A program made the translations under genes and the position numbers. A stretch of DNA of 64,000 bases from Eurosta solidaginis. Lineage: Eukaryota > Arthropoda > Insecta > Diptera > Tephritidae. The stretch covers positions 171,652,645 to 171,716,644 of the forward strand of contig NC_090319.1 in assembly GCF_040869045.1 (NCBI RefSeq), given 5' to 3'. Shown in pieces: positions 11,442 through 22,993 of the stretch (position 1 is its first letter; each line of letters starts with the position of its first letter). The notes below the pieces were generated by a model, which saw only the letters and a list, made by a program, of their open reading frames with translations, was not told the origin of the DNA and searched no databases.

Positions 11442-11708
11442 AGTTCAGAAAGCTGCAATTGAGGTTCGAAAGTTACAATTGAAGTTCAAAAATTTCAATT
11501 CAAGCTCAGAATTTCTATTTGTAGTTCAGAATTTCTGTTTGTAGTTCAGAAAATTATATTTGAACTTAAATTGGAATTTTCTGAACTTCAGTTGAAATTC
11601 CTGAGATTCAATTGTAATTTACTGAACTTCTTTTGAAAATTCAGAGCTCCAAGTGTAATTTTCTGAACTTGAATTGTAACTTTGAGAACTTCAATTGCAA
11701 CTTTCTGA
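11442..11708. repeat. Palindromic array of ~20-bp repeats
   Basis: About six copies of a ~20-23-bp unit (consensus near AGTTCAGAAATTTCAATTGA) run forward from 11442 to about 11565. About six copies of its reverse complement (TCAATTG..TTTCTGAACT) run from there to 11708. The whole block can fold as one long imperfect hairpin. Confidence 0.8.
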
Positions 11709-12890
11709 TCTAAACCTGAAAAAGGTGTAACATATTTTTTACATAAAATGAACTATTTAACATTTTCTCTGGCAGAAAAAAGGGGGAATTGGCTACCAGT
11801 GGTTTGAAACCACTTGCATTCGTGTTGGCGCTTCTATATATCATTAATATAAAAATATCATTTTAATAATTTAATTAATAGTAAAATATAAATTTTTTTC
11901 CTTTACATTTTAGAAGTGTGTACAAAAATATGTAATTTTACATACCGCAACCTAACCCAAAAAGTGTTGCAACTCATAATCAGAGTAACTTTGTGTTGAA
12001 TGTTGATTTATACCACAAAAGTAACAAAATTCTTAAAAAACCAGGCTAAACGATAACGTTAACTACCCAAAAAACATAAGTTATTTCACGATGCTTTCAT
12101 GGATCGATTTACATTTAAATACCGATTTAAATTTTTTTTCAGTTTTGACATTTTTTAGTTCAGAATTCGATATATACATGCAAGGGAATAATTTTCCATT
12201 GAGCGTACTTTATACTTTTTTTTCGTGATTTTGCAATAATAAACGTAGATACTCATAGTAATATTTTGTTTTTAATTATGTGATTACAATTTTATAAGGA
12301 CCATTTAGTTGATGGTATTGGTACAGTCAGTTAAATTCATCAGTAATTATTTATATTCAAAATACTTTTTGTTATACATCTAGTTTATAAGGTTTTCTTA
12401 AAAATTATTGAAAAATTCGTTGCAATTGAATTGCCTTAAAAATCTTTGCAAACTTTATGCGATTGTTGAATATTCTTTAAATAGAGCATAAAAAGCTTAG
12501 GAACGTAGGAAAAAGCTTAGAATTATTAGATTTTTAGATCCTTTTTAATCAAGATTATTTCAGTGTGTGTTGTTCGTTTTGTTGTACAAATTCGTTGCAT
12601 ATTAATTTTCAGATCAAGAATACTCAAAGGTGTCGTGGAATCGTCTTGTTGGTCAATCGCGCGCCACAATATCCATTAGTGGGAATTGACTGTGTTGGCA
12701 AAAGATATGCTGAACTGTAGAGGAAGAAACATTTTATAAAATTTAATAAAATCAAAAATGATAGTTATGCTAGAAAGGGGTAAAGCATTGTATGTTAAAG
12801 TATAGCAAAGTCTCAGCGGACTTGTTCTGGTGGAAATTGAGTTTGAATAGGTCTCATTCTTCATTCTCAGAAACATGTACGAAGGTATCT
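11709..12890. other. Gene-free AT-rich stretch
   Basis: No coding sequence or clear repeat was found. Short frames here have no protein-like composition. Confidence 0.5.
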
Positions 12891-12899
12891 TGTAAGATA

Positions 12900-13290
12900 T
12901 TAAAAATCCTCAACCGGTGTCTTATCCCTACTTCTGTTTAACTTCTACATATCAATAGCTATCTTCACCACCAGAAGGAGTCACTGTTGTTTCCTACGCC
13001 TATACTATTGTTTCCTACATCGATGAGTTTTGTAATAAAATAAACGGATATCTCCCTGATCTCTCCGGTTTTGCCGCCTTGCGAAACGTGAAATTGTCAC
13101 CGACCAAATCATCGGCGACCTTACTTATAACATGGACGTCCCAAATGTCGACCATTTTGAACATCCATGTCAATGGCACTACGCAACCGACTGTCTTACA
13201 CCCCAAAATCTTGGGTGTGACGTTCGATCAGGATCTACATTTTGGTGAGCATGCAGCCGCATGTTGTCGCTTATCAACCTGTCGCTGAGT
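12900..13290 (+). pseudogene. Jockey-like non-LTR reverse transcriptase fragment
   Basis: A short piece of the palm-to-thumb region of a Jockey-clade reverse transcriptase spread over frames. Around 12925-12955 it reads like LLFNFYIS (block before the YADD box). At 13079-13288 the frame contains LSPTKSSATLLITWTSQM and PKILGVTFDQDLHFGEHAA, the conserved motif after the catalytic box. A short deletion/frameshift near 13005 has removed the YADD region. RT of this type performs target-primed reverse transcription. Both ends are truncated; neither a 5' end nor a poly-A tail is seen. Confidence 0.7.
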
Positions 13291-13584
13291 GCCGGTTTAC
13301 CTTGGTGTAAAAACATGTTTTGATTGTTTTGTCGTAGGGCTGAGTTACATTACACTTAACGAGTCCCAAGGCGGTTAACGCCTTACCGGTAGTTGGTAAA
13401 AGAAACGGCATATACGATCAGAAGGCACTCGAAGACGATACCTCAAAACTAACAACCAAAAGCAATAATTATCATTTCACTGACACAATTTTTAAAGTTT
13501 TTTCTTCCGGAGTTGGACACAATCTTTTCATAATATTACTTAACAATTTAAGATTAGAAATTTTTTTCAATTTGTATTTAGACT

Positions 13585-14547
13585 TACCAGCAACAACAGA
13601 ATCATGTACGCCGCACAATCATTATAGCATCATGTAACAAAGCTCAGTTTCTTCCAAAAATTGTTCGGGAACGCCAGGTAAAATCAATGTACATGTTCTA
13701 GCATTAACGCAACCTTCAAATAATTATAAACTATGAAAATAAAATCAATGTCAAACCCACTATCAAACCTTGGAAAATGTTGAAACCTTCACCACCAACT
13801 TGACGTTGTTCAAAGTAATCACATTGACCTAAAACACTTGAATTAAGTTATATCATTAGCTGTAGCCATAACAGCACCACCACAAGCTTTCATGGTACGT
13901 TTCAAAACTTCTTCTGGTACACGCTCACCTTCAATTCCAATTCTATATTTAATAATGCGATTTAATATTTTTTGTATGACTTTGGGTCCATCAAAGGAAA
14001 GTACAGCGCCCACAACCCTTTTAGAAAAGACATATTTTTGTTGATGAATAACTTTGGGGACATTGCTGTGGCAGCGCTTTTTCCAATAAAGCACGTTGTT
14101 GTTCCGTGTCATATCTTGGTCATGCATAATTGTAATGCTTTATGTATAGCTTTAATGATGAACGTGCATGCACGCCTTCCTCAGCGTATGGCTTAACTTG
14201 TTTTAAAATTTCACCTGCTTAAAGTACTACTGAAGTTGTGCCATAACCGACCTGATAAGAGAAATATTTTTATTGTACACATTCTAATATAACAAAAAAA
14301 TTACCTCATTATCTTGAGATTTGGCGATGTCGACTGGATTTTTACGGCTGGATGCACAATATCCAATAGTTTCATAATGTTTGCCCTATCATTTGAAATT
14401 GTGGCCTTACCACTGGAATCAACAATATGCTTGTCCATACTGCGTGGACCTAATGTAGTGCGTACAGCGTCCACAATTGAATGCGAGACATTGATGTTGG
14501 ATATGAGTTGAGGTTTACCTTGAGAGCTATCGGAACCCAAAGATTTT
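13585..14547 (-). pseudogene. CCT7: CCT7 (chaperonin eta subunit) pseudogene, copy A
   Basis: Minus-strand remnant of the cytosolic TRiC/CCT chaperonin subunit eta, which folds actin, tubulin and other proteins. It starts at the conserved N-terminal [20 protein letters not shown] block (~14540), continues with [15 protein letters not shown] and GKATISND, and then has an intron retained at about 14253-14304 (GT..AG). Exon 2 carries SSVVL-type and IHQQK..FSK sequences and, after a missing middle part, VPEEVLKRTMKACGGAVM (13843-14127). A further piece reads VNARTCTLIL..EQFLEETE near 13660-13715, ending with GTAAGT at ~13582. Stops and frameshifts interrupt it. Introns show DNA-level copying rather than retrotransposition. 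It is joined directly to Sec24 at ~14547. Confidence 0.8.
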
Positions 14548-15540
14548 TTATACAAAATCTCATGTACCCAATACAAGTTCATATTTATCGACACGCTGTC
14601 CGGTGTGGCCAAATGTTGGAAATATTCAGTTGGCACTGTTGAGGAAAAAATATGGATCAATGAACATAAGTAAAAGTGAAAGATTTTTTTTACCATCTGT
14701 TGGTACTTTACACATAAGACATTAGAAACAACGACCAGCATCCACAAATTGCATATTAGCCTTGCAACGGTTACATCTAATTGGACCCAACTCACCAAAA
14801 TTTACAATGCATGGCTCATATTCACCCTCAACCGTGCGTGCCATTGGTGAGATGGTAAGTGTAAGGGACAAAGCTGTTGTTTTTAATAAATCAGCTGTTG
14901 AAGGTATGCAATACAAAGAGGACCTGCAAACGAGAAAGATCAATGTAATTGCCAAACAAAACATTAATTTCGAATATCAATACCTAACGTAATGTGGCGA
15001 GGAGCTACCCTGATCGCATAAACCGGTTGCTGTGGTGGTATATACCTTGGCATAACTGGATGTGGTGTTATTGCCCCACCTGGTCCAGTAGATGCGGGCG
15101 GCATACCTGGAGGACCATGTTGCTCATGGCCACCAAATGGCTGGTGCAAAGGTTGTTGAGGTGGACCGGATTGTGACTGCATTAGACCAGACTGTCGTGG
15201 CATTGGACTCAGTTGCGGTGCCATTTGCTGTTCACCTGTTTGCTGGTATGGAGATGTAAAACCGCCTGCAATTGGTGTTGGTTGTTCAGCTGACCATTTT
15301 GAGGAGGACCAGTCTAGAAAAATAACGAAATTTATTAGACAGCAAGTTATTTAAAAATATATGTTTGCATATACTGCTTGTTTTGGTGGTGGCATATGAG
15401 GCAAGCCAGGTATAATTGTGCTATTTATAGTCATCTGATTGCGACCACCAGGTACAGATTGGCCTGGCGGTGTCGTTGCTGGAGGCGCTGGCGAATACAT
15501 GGAAGTTGGCGCATTGGCTCGAGGTTTCTAAATGGATTTG
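14548..15540 (-). pseudogene. Sec24: Sec24 (COPII cargo adaptor) pseudogene, copy A
   Basis: Minus-strand remnant of Sec24, the COPII coat subunit that binds cargo at ER exit sites. From 15535 down: a Pro-rich N-terminal exon (MYSPAPPATTPPGQSVPGG), an intron around 15310-15377, a Gln/Pro/Met-rich exon (GPPGMPPASTGPGGAITP), then a jump to RVAPRHIT, an intron near 14935-14985, a piece containing ISPMARTVEGEYE and the first half of the zinc finger ([16 protein letters not shown]), another intron, and VPTEYFQHL. There it switches into CCT7. Compared with the plus-strand copy at 32 kb, this copy has lost the QQQ/PGYP-rich tract. Frameshifts and the fusion preclude a functional product. Confidence 0.8.
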
Positions 15541-17721
15541 CGAAAAATATGTGCAATTATCACACCTATTCAGATTTGCATGAACGTTTTATATTTACCT
15601 GCAAAAATTATATATATTCCACAATATTTAATGTTCCAAAATTAGCACAGGTCTGCAGCTAAATTCGCGGAAAAAGTTTTAGGCCAGGGAATGTTCACGA
15701 TATACACTCAAAGTTTAGCTACTGAATGCCAACCACTTTAGAATTCATTACCAGCAATTTAGCAGCACAATAATTTATAATTGTATCACAATCGCACAAT
15801 ATAAATTAAATTTTATCTCTTAACAAAAATTTTGCACCGCCGATATGGAACGCTAAATTAGAAATGGCGGATTCGCAGAAAATTATTTTTGACGTATTTG
15901 AGGGTACATACCATGTAAGAAAAAGCAAGCATATATGAATGGGACATTGCAGTTAGGCCATCTCATTTTTTCATAGTACCAATTGTGGAACAATGTTGAA
16001 TTTTTTGTTGTTGGTCGCCATTTTCGGTCACTAGATTTTTGCTGGGCCGTTTCTGTAACCTTCCCGATTTGCTATCGCAAGGCTCGTATCGCTTTCGATA
16101 TGAAAAGCGATTCTCGTCGTGTTCCAATGACACATGATCCATATGGTTCACATTGTTGTTTGCATTTGCATGTTCAATCTCTATCCGTATCTGATTCATG
16201 TGTCTTTGGAACACGAGGGCTGTAACACACTCGCATGGTGGAATAATCAAGTGAAGTAAGCCGTCAATTGTCTCGCTCTAAATTCTTCTTTGTCCTGTCA
16301 TTCGGCTATCTGAAAAATTTTCACCAATGTTGTCCCCGAAAAAGTGTTGTTTTTTTTTCATTTTCCAGCAGTAAAATATGGTCGTTTTAGTACTTTTTCA
16401 CATATACCAGCAGGTGAATATTACCGGATTTAATTACAGAGATTCATCATTTGGGTATCTTTGGTGTTGGCTTGCATAAGTAAGGTCGTGCTTAAATATT
16501 ACGTTCATATTATTGAAGTTTCCATTATATAAGTATGTTTAATTAGTCCAAAAAAATTTAAACAGGTCTTTGTTACAACAAACAATTTGACTTCACGTCA
16601 TTTTCGCCTGTGCAGCGCTACTGAAGACTTTCGAGAAATGTAAAAGAACACGGAGGCTCTATTACATCTTATTTATGTATGTATGTAAACACTTCGCTAA
16701 AACAATGGATTTCTAAATATAGTTACGAAAAATGTTAACTCACTATTGTTGTTTAGACCACTAAGATAAGAGGAATGTTACAGTTATGGATTGTAATTTA
16801 GAATATAAGAATCCGTCTTGATCGGATTAGCACCTTCTGGTTCTAGGCCGACTCCTATTATATTATTACATATTTTAGTAAATCATAACTTGGGGACATT
16901 AGTAATACATCATAAATTAAACTGTTAAGAGGTTTTGGGAGATCTTCTGATCAAGTTTGTATGATATAATAGAAGGTCATATGTTTTACTTCCGACTCTC
17001 AATGTCAAATCAAAATATACCCTGAATCGACTGTCATATAATAAATCTAACTAGGAGACACATAATGTGCTGTCTTTACAATGATTATAACACTCTAATA
17101 TGTGCACCTTACCACGAAAGCGATGAATATTTTCTTTCAACCATTAAAAATGGATTTACATCACCGGAATAAGAACGGTTTTATATAAAATAAGGACCAT
17201 ATACCGATTATTTATCATATATTTAGAAGAGCCAACGATAAAACAGTTACTTCAAAAGCCCTTACCAGAGAAAACCAACGTTTTGACACATACGTCTCCC
17301 CCATAGGCAAAATAGAGGCCCGTTCTATTAATAAAAAATGATGGTGGCTAAACAATACACAATCGTAAACACTAACTCATGCCGGATACCCGACATAACT
17401 TCCTTTTAAACCATTTTATCTTCTATTAGAAATAAGCTAATCATGCACTGTTTTTACAGGTTTTTTTCTGTGCAATATAATCATAAAATATTATAAAAGC
17501 TTCAAATTAAAGCAGACACATCTAAATACCATCAATTAATAAAATGTTACTATATATATCTATGAGAAGCTCGTCATGTACTAGAGAACTCGTCTAGAGT
17601 CATTGTATAATTGTATTATTTACTTAAAACTATTGTTTATTTTAGTATATAACATTATTAATACCAAATAAATAAACAAATGAAAAAATAGTTGATGGTT
17701 TTTGATAGCCTTGTAAGTACT
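15541..17721. other. Mostly gene-free; contains a hairpin block shared with 31.5 kb
   Basis: 15541-15900 may be upstream sequence of the Sec24 piece. 16118-16217 holds an inverted repeat shared with the second Sec24-CCT7 locus (separate entry). From about 16300 to 17721 I see AT-rich sequence without a supported gene. Confidence 0.5.
16118..16217. repeat. Inverted repeat (hairpin), copy A
   Basis: Arms CGTGTTCCAATGACACATGA (from 16118) and TCATGTGTCTTTGGAACACG (to about 16215) pair at nearly all positions around a ~55-nt loop. The same element, reverse-complemented and with changed but still pairing arms, is at 31540-31651. Its function is unknown. Confidence 0.8.
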
Positions 17722-18600
17722 TGTTATTGTAAAAAATTTCATGAGCTGATAGGCCTTAGTTAAATAAAACACAATATTTAAAATTGTATTTTAGTTTTAC
17801 TTCGTCGATATTTCGATTTCAGTCTGAAATCATCTTCAGGACTGTCAAACACAAATAGAAAAAACGACAATTAGAATAATATCCTATTTTGCATATAGGT
17901 ATATAATAAAGGAACTTACACATATGACTATGTTTGATCGACTGATCAGATGTTCAAAAATTAAGTATAATAAAGCATAAGAACGGAAATAAATCAGAAA
18001 AAAGTGCATGAGCCATAACTATAGTGTTTAGTTGTTAATATTGGGTAGATTTTTAGCGGGATGTTGGCTGGACGCTGTTTGAATTTGCTGAGCACCGTGA
18101 AGCTTGCACTGCATGTTGTTGTTGCTTCAGCAATATATGTCGATATGCATATGCGCATTGGTCGGTGTCACTTTTAAAATTCATTCTCTTATCATTAGGT
18201 GTGCTCATAATATGAATTTCCAGGGTAAAACGCTTATTATAATGTTTCTCAATATCCAAAATAGGAACATTTCTGAAGTCAGGATAGTGACCAGTATCCT
18301 TACAATGCGCTGTCAAGGATGTCTTATTGTCCGAAGCATTGTTTCTAAGCTTCATATTGGACTTATGATCGGGAATCCTTGTCTTTAGCTTTAATTTGGT
18401 TGTCCCCACACATACTTTATCCCATAAGTGGGACCCGTCACTGTTGCATGGAATTTTATAAATAATGTTGGATTTCTCATCCTTCGAGACACTGTTCTTA
18501 GTATTGCTGTAAACCTGTCGTAACGTATTGTTATAGGTGAACGCTAGTGTAATTTTCTTTAACTAAGGCCTATCAGCTCATTAAATTTTTTACAATAACA
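17722..18600 (-). mobile_element. 5'-truncated Penelope-like element bounded by 42-bp inverted repeats
   Basis: The ends at 17722-17763 and 18559-18600 are reverse complements of each other over 42 bp with one mismatch (inner part GAGCTGATAGGCCTTAGTTAA). Between them, on the minus strand, runs the C-terminal GIY-YIG endonuclease region typical of Penelope-like retroelements. At about 18430-18550 it reads IIYKIPCNSDGS..VCVGTTK, and the frame 18053-18409 continues with KLKTRIPDHKSNMKLRN and CAYAYRHILLKQQQ. The RT domain is absent. At 17800-17845 lies a TCGATATTTCGATTTCAGTC block characteristic of these elements' 3' regions. Inverted flanking copies are known for Penelope insertions. Confidence 0.8.
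18053..18550 (-). pseudogene. GIY-YIG endonuclease domain of Penelope-like ORF
   Basis: C-terminal domain of the Penelope-like polyprotein, read through 18550-18410 and then 18409-18053 in one frame. It shows the Y-K-I-P-C motif, V-G-T-T-K (equivalent of the YIG box), the Arg of LKTRIPDHKSN, and TAHCKDTGHYPDF, matching the H/E-containing second half of the nuclease. It nicks target DNA to prime reverse transcription. The frame is largely open, so this remnant may be fairly young, but without RT it is non-autonomous. Confidence 0.75.
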
Positions 18601-18762
18601 AAAAAAAAAAAAGTCAAATCCAAAGAGCAGATGGAAGAACAATGGATTTTTAGGGATGGAAACACATTTAGGCAAGGTGCACACGAAGCTACTTTCGAGC
18701 GTCGCTACAAAAAGCAAACAATTATTGAAAAAAATAAAAAATAAAATTTCTTGAGCTATATC

Positions 18763-19030
18763 CATGGTTCAACTATATACAGGTCGGCTCATCTGTAAGG
18801 CAACAAAATATGTCTGTTCAAATTGTCAAAATCTGTGTATTGGTGTTGTTGCGAATGGTATTGAATGGAAACATAAAACTTAGCAGTTTTTGTATGTGTA
18901 AGTAAAATGTTGCCAATGTGTTGGTTTCATTTTGAGTTTGCCATCTCCTTTTGACAATCCCTTCGACCATGCAATGACATAAATAAAATCAGCTGATGAG
19001 ATGAGCCAACCTGTACATAATTGAACCATG
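18763..19030. mobile_element. 268-bp MITE, hAT-type
   Basis: The ends are CATGGTTCAACTATATACAG (18763) and its inverted counterpart ending TTGAACCATG (19030), ~35 bp of terminal inverted repeat with a few mismatches, including AGGTYGGCTCATCT. An exact 8-bp direct duplication GCTATATC flanks it at 18755-18762 and 19031-19038. No coding capacity. An 8-bp target duplication is the hallmark of the hAT superfamily. Confidence 0.85.
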
Positions 19031-19038
19031 GCTATATC

Positions 19039-20390
19039 CGCCCCCGAAACCAAAGGAAAATAGGTATTAGACGTTGTCCCGGTGTCTTTGTAAATTATGA
19101 AAGGCAATTTTAAACCACCGCGGACTAGAGAAAACGTTGATTTCTAGTTTCCCACACTTTTTAGCCTTTTAAACGCTTCAACAATGTCTATCCAAGCTGT
19201 TGTGGTGTTTATACTCTTTTTCGCTTTGGTAATATACCTTTCACGCACTTTTATTAACTAAAGTAACATTTTTCAACTAATTACACAAATTTGCATACAA
19301 AAAAATGTAAACAAACATCTTCTTCTTCCTTTTTTTCAAGCGTACGTATGCTCAGCGACCAACATTGCTACACGAAAATTTCATGCTTTATCACTTTCAT
19401 ACAGCTGACGCCTCGTATGCAGCTCTCCATTCAAATACATGTGTTCGGCATCAAAGCGTATAAATTTCGCCTGCAGCGTCTATGACGCGTACCCTCGTGT
19501 GCACCTTGCCTTAAAAGTATCACGATCACTTCCAAGTGTGACTGTAAAACTTTTCATCAAACCCGAAACCCATTTAAGTGCGCAAAGTTCCTACAGTTCA
19601 ACTATATAATGGATAAAACTTCTCCCACTTATGTCCGGTTTTTCGATAAAAGCTTCAACTGCAGTATATTTTAGACTCATTATTGAATTTTACTACTCAT
19701 CACAGTTTAAGTTTTTTAATTTTATTCGATGCCTAAAGTAGTACAAGCTTGCACTGGTCCTGTGTATCCCTTTTGCATTGGCATTAGGTGGCACTCACAT
19801 GCTGAAAAAAACTGTATTGGCTTTCGTAGTAAGGCATTTATTTTTCTACTCCTACTTTTCCAAAGCGAGTAAACATTTTACCCTCATCTGAACGTTGAAA
19901 ATACATCCCTACCGTTTCAGATAGCGTATATCATGATTCAATCACAAGAGGTTTGCTCGACAGACACATTTTTTTTGACAATTGCAGTCATTTTGCTCCC
20001 AAAAATTGACATCCGTTAACTGTCTTGTTTCTTTGCGAGTTTTCGAAAAATATTAGCAGTAGAAATAGGAAGCAATCAGTTTACAAATACCGGATAAGTA
20101 CTGAACTGCATAATTCCTTAGAACATTTTTTTTAATTTTGTAGTGAATTTACTAACTATCCCTCGATCCATTAGTACGGCTGAACATTGAACATAGGTAA
20201 TTTTATAAAGGGTGAGGACACCAAGAAATCGTGCAGTTTCGTAAACCTATGAACATACGAACCGAAACCAATTTAAAATTCATCGTTCAACGTTAAAACC
20301 TCGATTATTAAATCGATTCGATGACATTGTTAACTTATTCAGGTAAAAGTCAAGAACAGGGTCTATTGCTAATGCGCGTCCAAAAATATT
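19039..20390. other. Gene-free stretch
   Basis: No gene, RNA or clear repeat is supported. 19291-19485 has a short open frame without recognisable features. Confidence 0.5.
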
Positions 20391-21530
20391 GAATAAATAT
20401 AGTTGGTAAAAGGAATAGAAGTAGCAAGTTTGCCAGTCAAACAAACCACCGCTGTATAGCTAAATGGTTAGCACAGCGTGCCCAAAGCGTACTGATGATG
20501 AAGGCTTAGCACCCTTCGAAATGTATCTATCTGCGCAGCTATGGCAGGTTGTCTGAAAAATTTTCTACTTACTATTCCAAAAACAAAATACAATTTTTCA
20601 AATTTAGAAAAATTAAAAAATAACAATAATTATCATTAGAAAAAAATTATTGTTCTGGCCTTGAGCTCGAATCGAACCTTGAATCATTTATCGATAGGCC
20701 GATAAAAACAACCATGAGCACTTGGCAATGTCAAACAAAGTAATTGACAATAAACAAAAATCCAGCATTATCAGTGATTTGCACCAGATGGCGCAACACT
20801 GAATAAATATAGTTGGTAAAAGGAATAGAAGTAGCAAATTTGCCAGTCAAACAAACCACCGCTGTATAGCTAAATGGTTAGCACAGCGTGCCCAAAGCGT
20901 ACTGATGATGAAGGCTTAGCACCCTTCGAAATGGATCTATCTGCGCAGCTATGGCAGGTTGTCTGAAAAATTTTCTACTTACTATTCCAAAAATAAAATA
21001 CAATTTTTCAAATTTAGAAAAATTAAAAAATAACAATAATTATCATTAGAAAAAAATTATTGTTCTGGCTTTGAGGTCGAATTGAACCGTGAATCATTTA
21101 TAACTAGGCCGATAAAAACAAAAACAATTGTTATTAAACCATGAGCACTTGGCAATGTCAAACAAAATAATTGACAATAAACAAAAATCCAGCATTATCA
21201 GTGATTTGCACCAGATGGCGCAACACTGAATAAAAATAATTGGTAAAAAGAATAGAAGTAGCAAATTTGCCAGTCAAACAAACCACCGCTGTATAGCTAA
21301 ATGGTTAGCACAACGTGCCCAAAGCGTACTGATGATGAAGGCTTAGCACCCTTCGAAATGTATCTATCTGTGCAGCTATGGCAGGTTGTCTGAAAAATTT
21401 TCTACTTACTATTCCAAAAACAAAATACAATTTTTCAAATTTAGAAAAATTAAAAAATAACAATAATTATCATTAGAAAAATATTATTGTTCTGGCCTTG
21501 AGCTCGAATCGAACCTTGAATCAATTATCG
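20391..21530. repeat. ~410-bp tandem repeat, 2.7 copies, with tRNA-like boxes
   Basis: Units begin with GAATAAATATAGTTGGTAAA at 20391 and 20801 and with a variant at 21228. The first is 410 bp, the second ~427 bp (a 17-bp insertion around 21119), and the third is cut at about 21530, just before the copia element. Each contains TATAGCTAAATGGTTAGCAC, which resembles a tRNA A box, and GAATCGAACC (reverse strand GGTTCGATTC), which resembles a B box, so the unit may derive from a tRNA-related SINE. It is not a functional tRNA as far as I can fold it. Confidence 0.85.
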
Positions 21531-21579
21531 TTATCGTCTTATATTTCAAAGTACTCATATTTGAATTTCTCATTTTAAA

Positions 21580-22450
21580 ATGGACTTGTTTTCAGATCAA
21601 AAAGAAGGAAATAATTTCATTGGTCACAAGTTAATTGGTTCTAATTATAGGCTATGGAAATTTCAACTAACCGCGTATATCAAAGCGCGTGGTCTAACCG
21701 ACAATGTACTGGGTAAAGTACCAGCGCAAGATGCCGCCGCCCAAGTAAAGGATCAATATGAACGAAACGAAGGGAAATCAATGAACGCGATAATTCAATC
21801 CATAGACACAGGGCGTGCAAATCTTGTTTTGGCATGCAGCACAGCTAAAGAAATGATGGAAAAGTTAAGCAGTGTCTATGAAAAGAACTCCGCGATTCGA
21901 GTAATGACACTTTATGAGGAATACTTTTTACTCAAAATGGCGGATGATGAAAGAGTCGTCGGGTACATTGCCAAAGTTAATCAATTGTCATCTGAAATTG
22001 AGCAGCAAGGTGAAAATTGTCTAATACGTTAAAAATGGTGCGTATAATTGGTAGTCTTCCGGTAAAATTTAACAATTACAAAACTGTTTGGTATTATACT
22101 ATAGAGACACGCACACTCGATACGTTAATGTCATCATTACAATTAGAAGAAGACAATTTAAACAGAATAAATGGTGAACAAAACACATCAGATGCAGCAT
22201 ATGTGACAAAATTTAAACGCAAAAGTGAAATCAAAGCGAAATCGAAATCAAACTTAAATGAATTAAAAAAGAAAAGCAAATGTAATTCGTGTAATCAAAT
22301 TGGGCATTGGACACGTGACAAAAGGTGTCCAAAGTACAAATATACATCCAATGAAAGTAGAAAGAAAGCAAATTCTGATACTAATGAGATTTCGTTGTGT
22401 TCCGTTGTAAATGCCAAACAAGAGGAAGAATCGAAATCAGATTTTTGGTG
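21580..22450 (+). pseudogene. Ty1/copia gag
   Basis: Copia-type Gag in two frames: 21580-22032 (150 aa, starting MDLFSDQKEG, with the LWKFQLTAYIKA capsid signature) and 22017 onward. A frameshift near 22020 separates them. At 22282-22330 a zinc knuckle reads CNSCNQIGHWTRDKRC, with two extra residues before the last Cys. Gag packages the element RNA. The copia element is on the + strand; its 5' LTR is absent because the sequence upstream of 21540 is the unrelated tandem repeat, so the element is 5'-truncated at its leader. Confidence 0.8.
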
Positions 22451-22993
22451 TGCTGATTCCGGAGCATCAAGTCATATGACTTCTCGTCGTGAATGGTTCA
22501 CGGAGTTAAAAAAATACACCGGAAAGAAAACGGTCAATTTGGTCAACCGTTTTAGTTTAGAAATTCGCGGAATTGGTACCATCTTAATTGATGCAAGAGT
22601 AAACAATCAAGCAAAGTTTTTCTGTGAAGATTTTCAATTTGGAAAAATGACCAGGTCAACACATAAAAAGTTAACTCAAAGGGCGTGTTCTTCAGTTGCT
22701 GGCGAGTATTTACACATGGACGTGTGCGGTCCCATGGGAGTGAGTGGAATCGGTGGGTATAATTATTTTCTTTTGATCAAGGATGAGGCAACAACTTTTC
22801 GCCTTACGTATTTGTTGAAGACCAAAGATGAGGTCTATGAGTGCCTGAAATTTTTTATTCCCATGGTTCGCAATATGAATGGTGCTCAGATTAAATTCGT
22901 TCGTTTTCACAATGGGACGGCAATTATTAATCAAAAAGTCAAAAGATTATTCAGCGATGAAGGTATCCAAATTGAATATATCACACCATATTG
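22440..22993 (+). pseudogene. Ty1/copia protease and integrase N-terminal part, interrupted
   Basis: In the frame 22017-22994 the protease motif DSGASSHM (near 22457) is followed, after an apparent internal deletion of most of the protease/pre-integrase region, by CEDFQFGKMTRSTHKKL (pre-integrase zinc region) and the integrase core MDVCGPMGVSG (first Asp). The second catalytic block reads RFHNGTAI where SDNGTEF is expected, so the Asp is replaced by His. The frame ends at EYITPY (22993). The expected continuation YTPEQNGRA is found at about 27962, across a nested insertion. Confidence 0.85.

Noticed and set aside
13843..14798. Processed (retro) pseudogene origin for CCT7/Sec24
   Set aside because: Introns with GT..AG borders are retained in both copies and no poly-A tail is seen.
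20455..20690. Possible tRNA genes in the tandem repeat
   Set aside because: A- and B-box-like words lie on opposite strands and too far apart, and no cloverleaf could be formed by eye.
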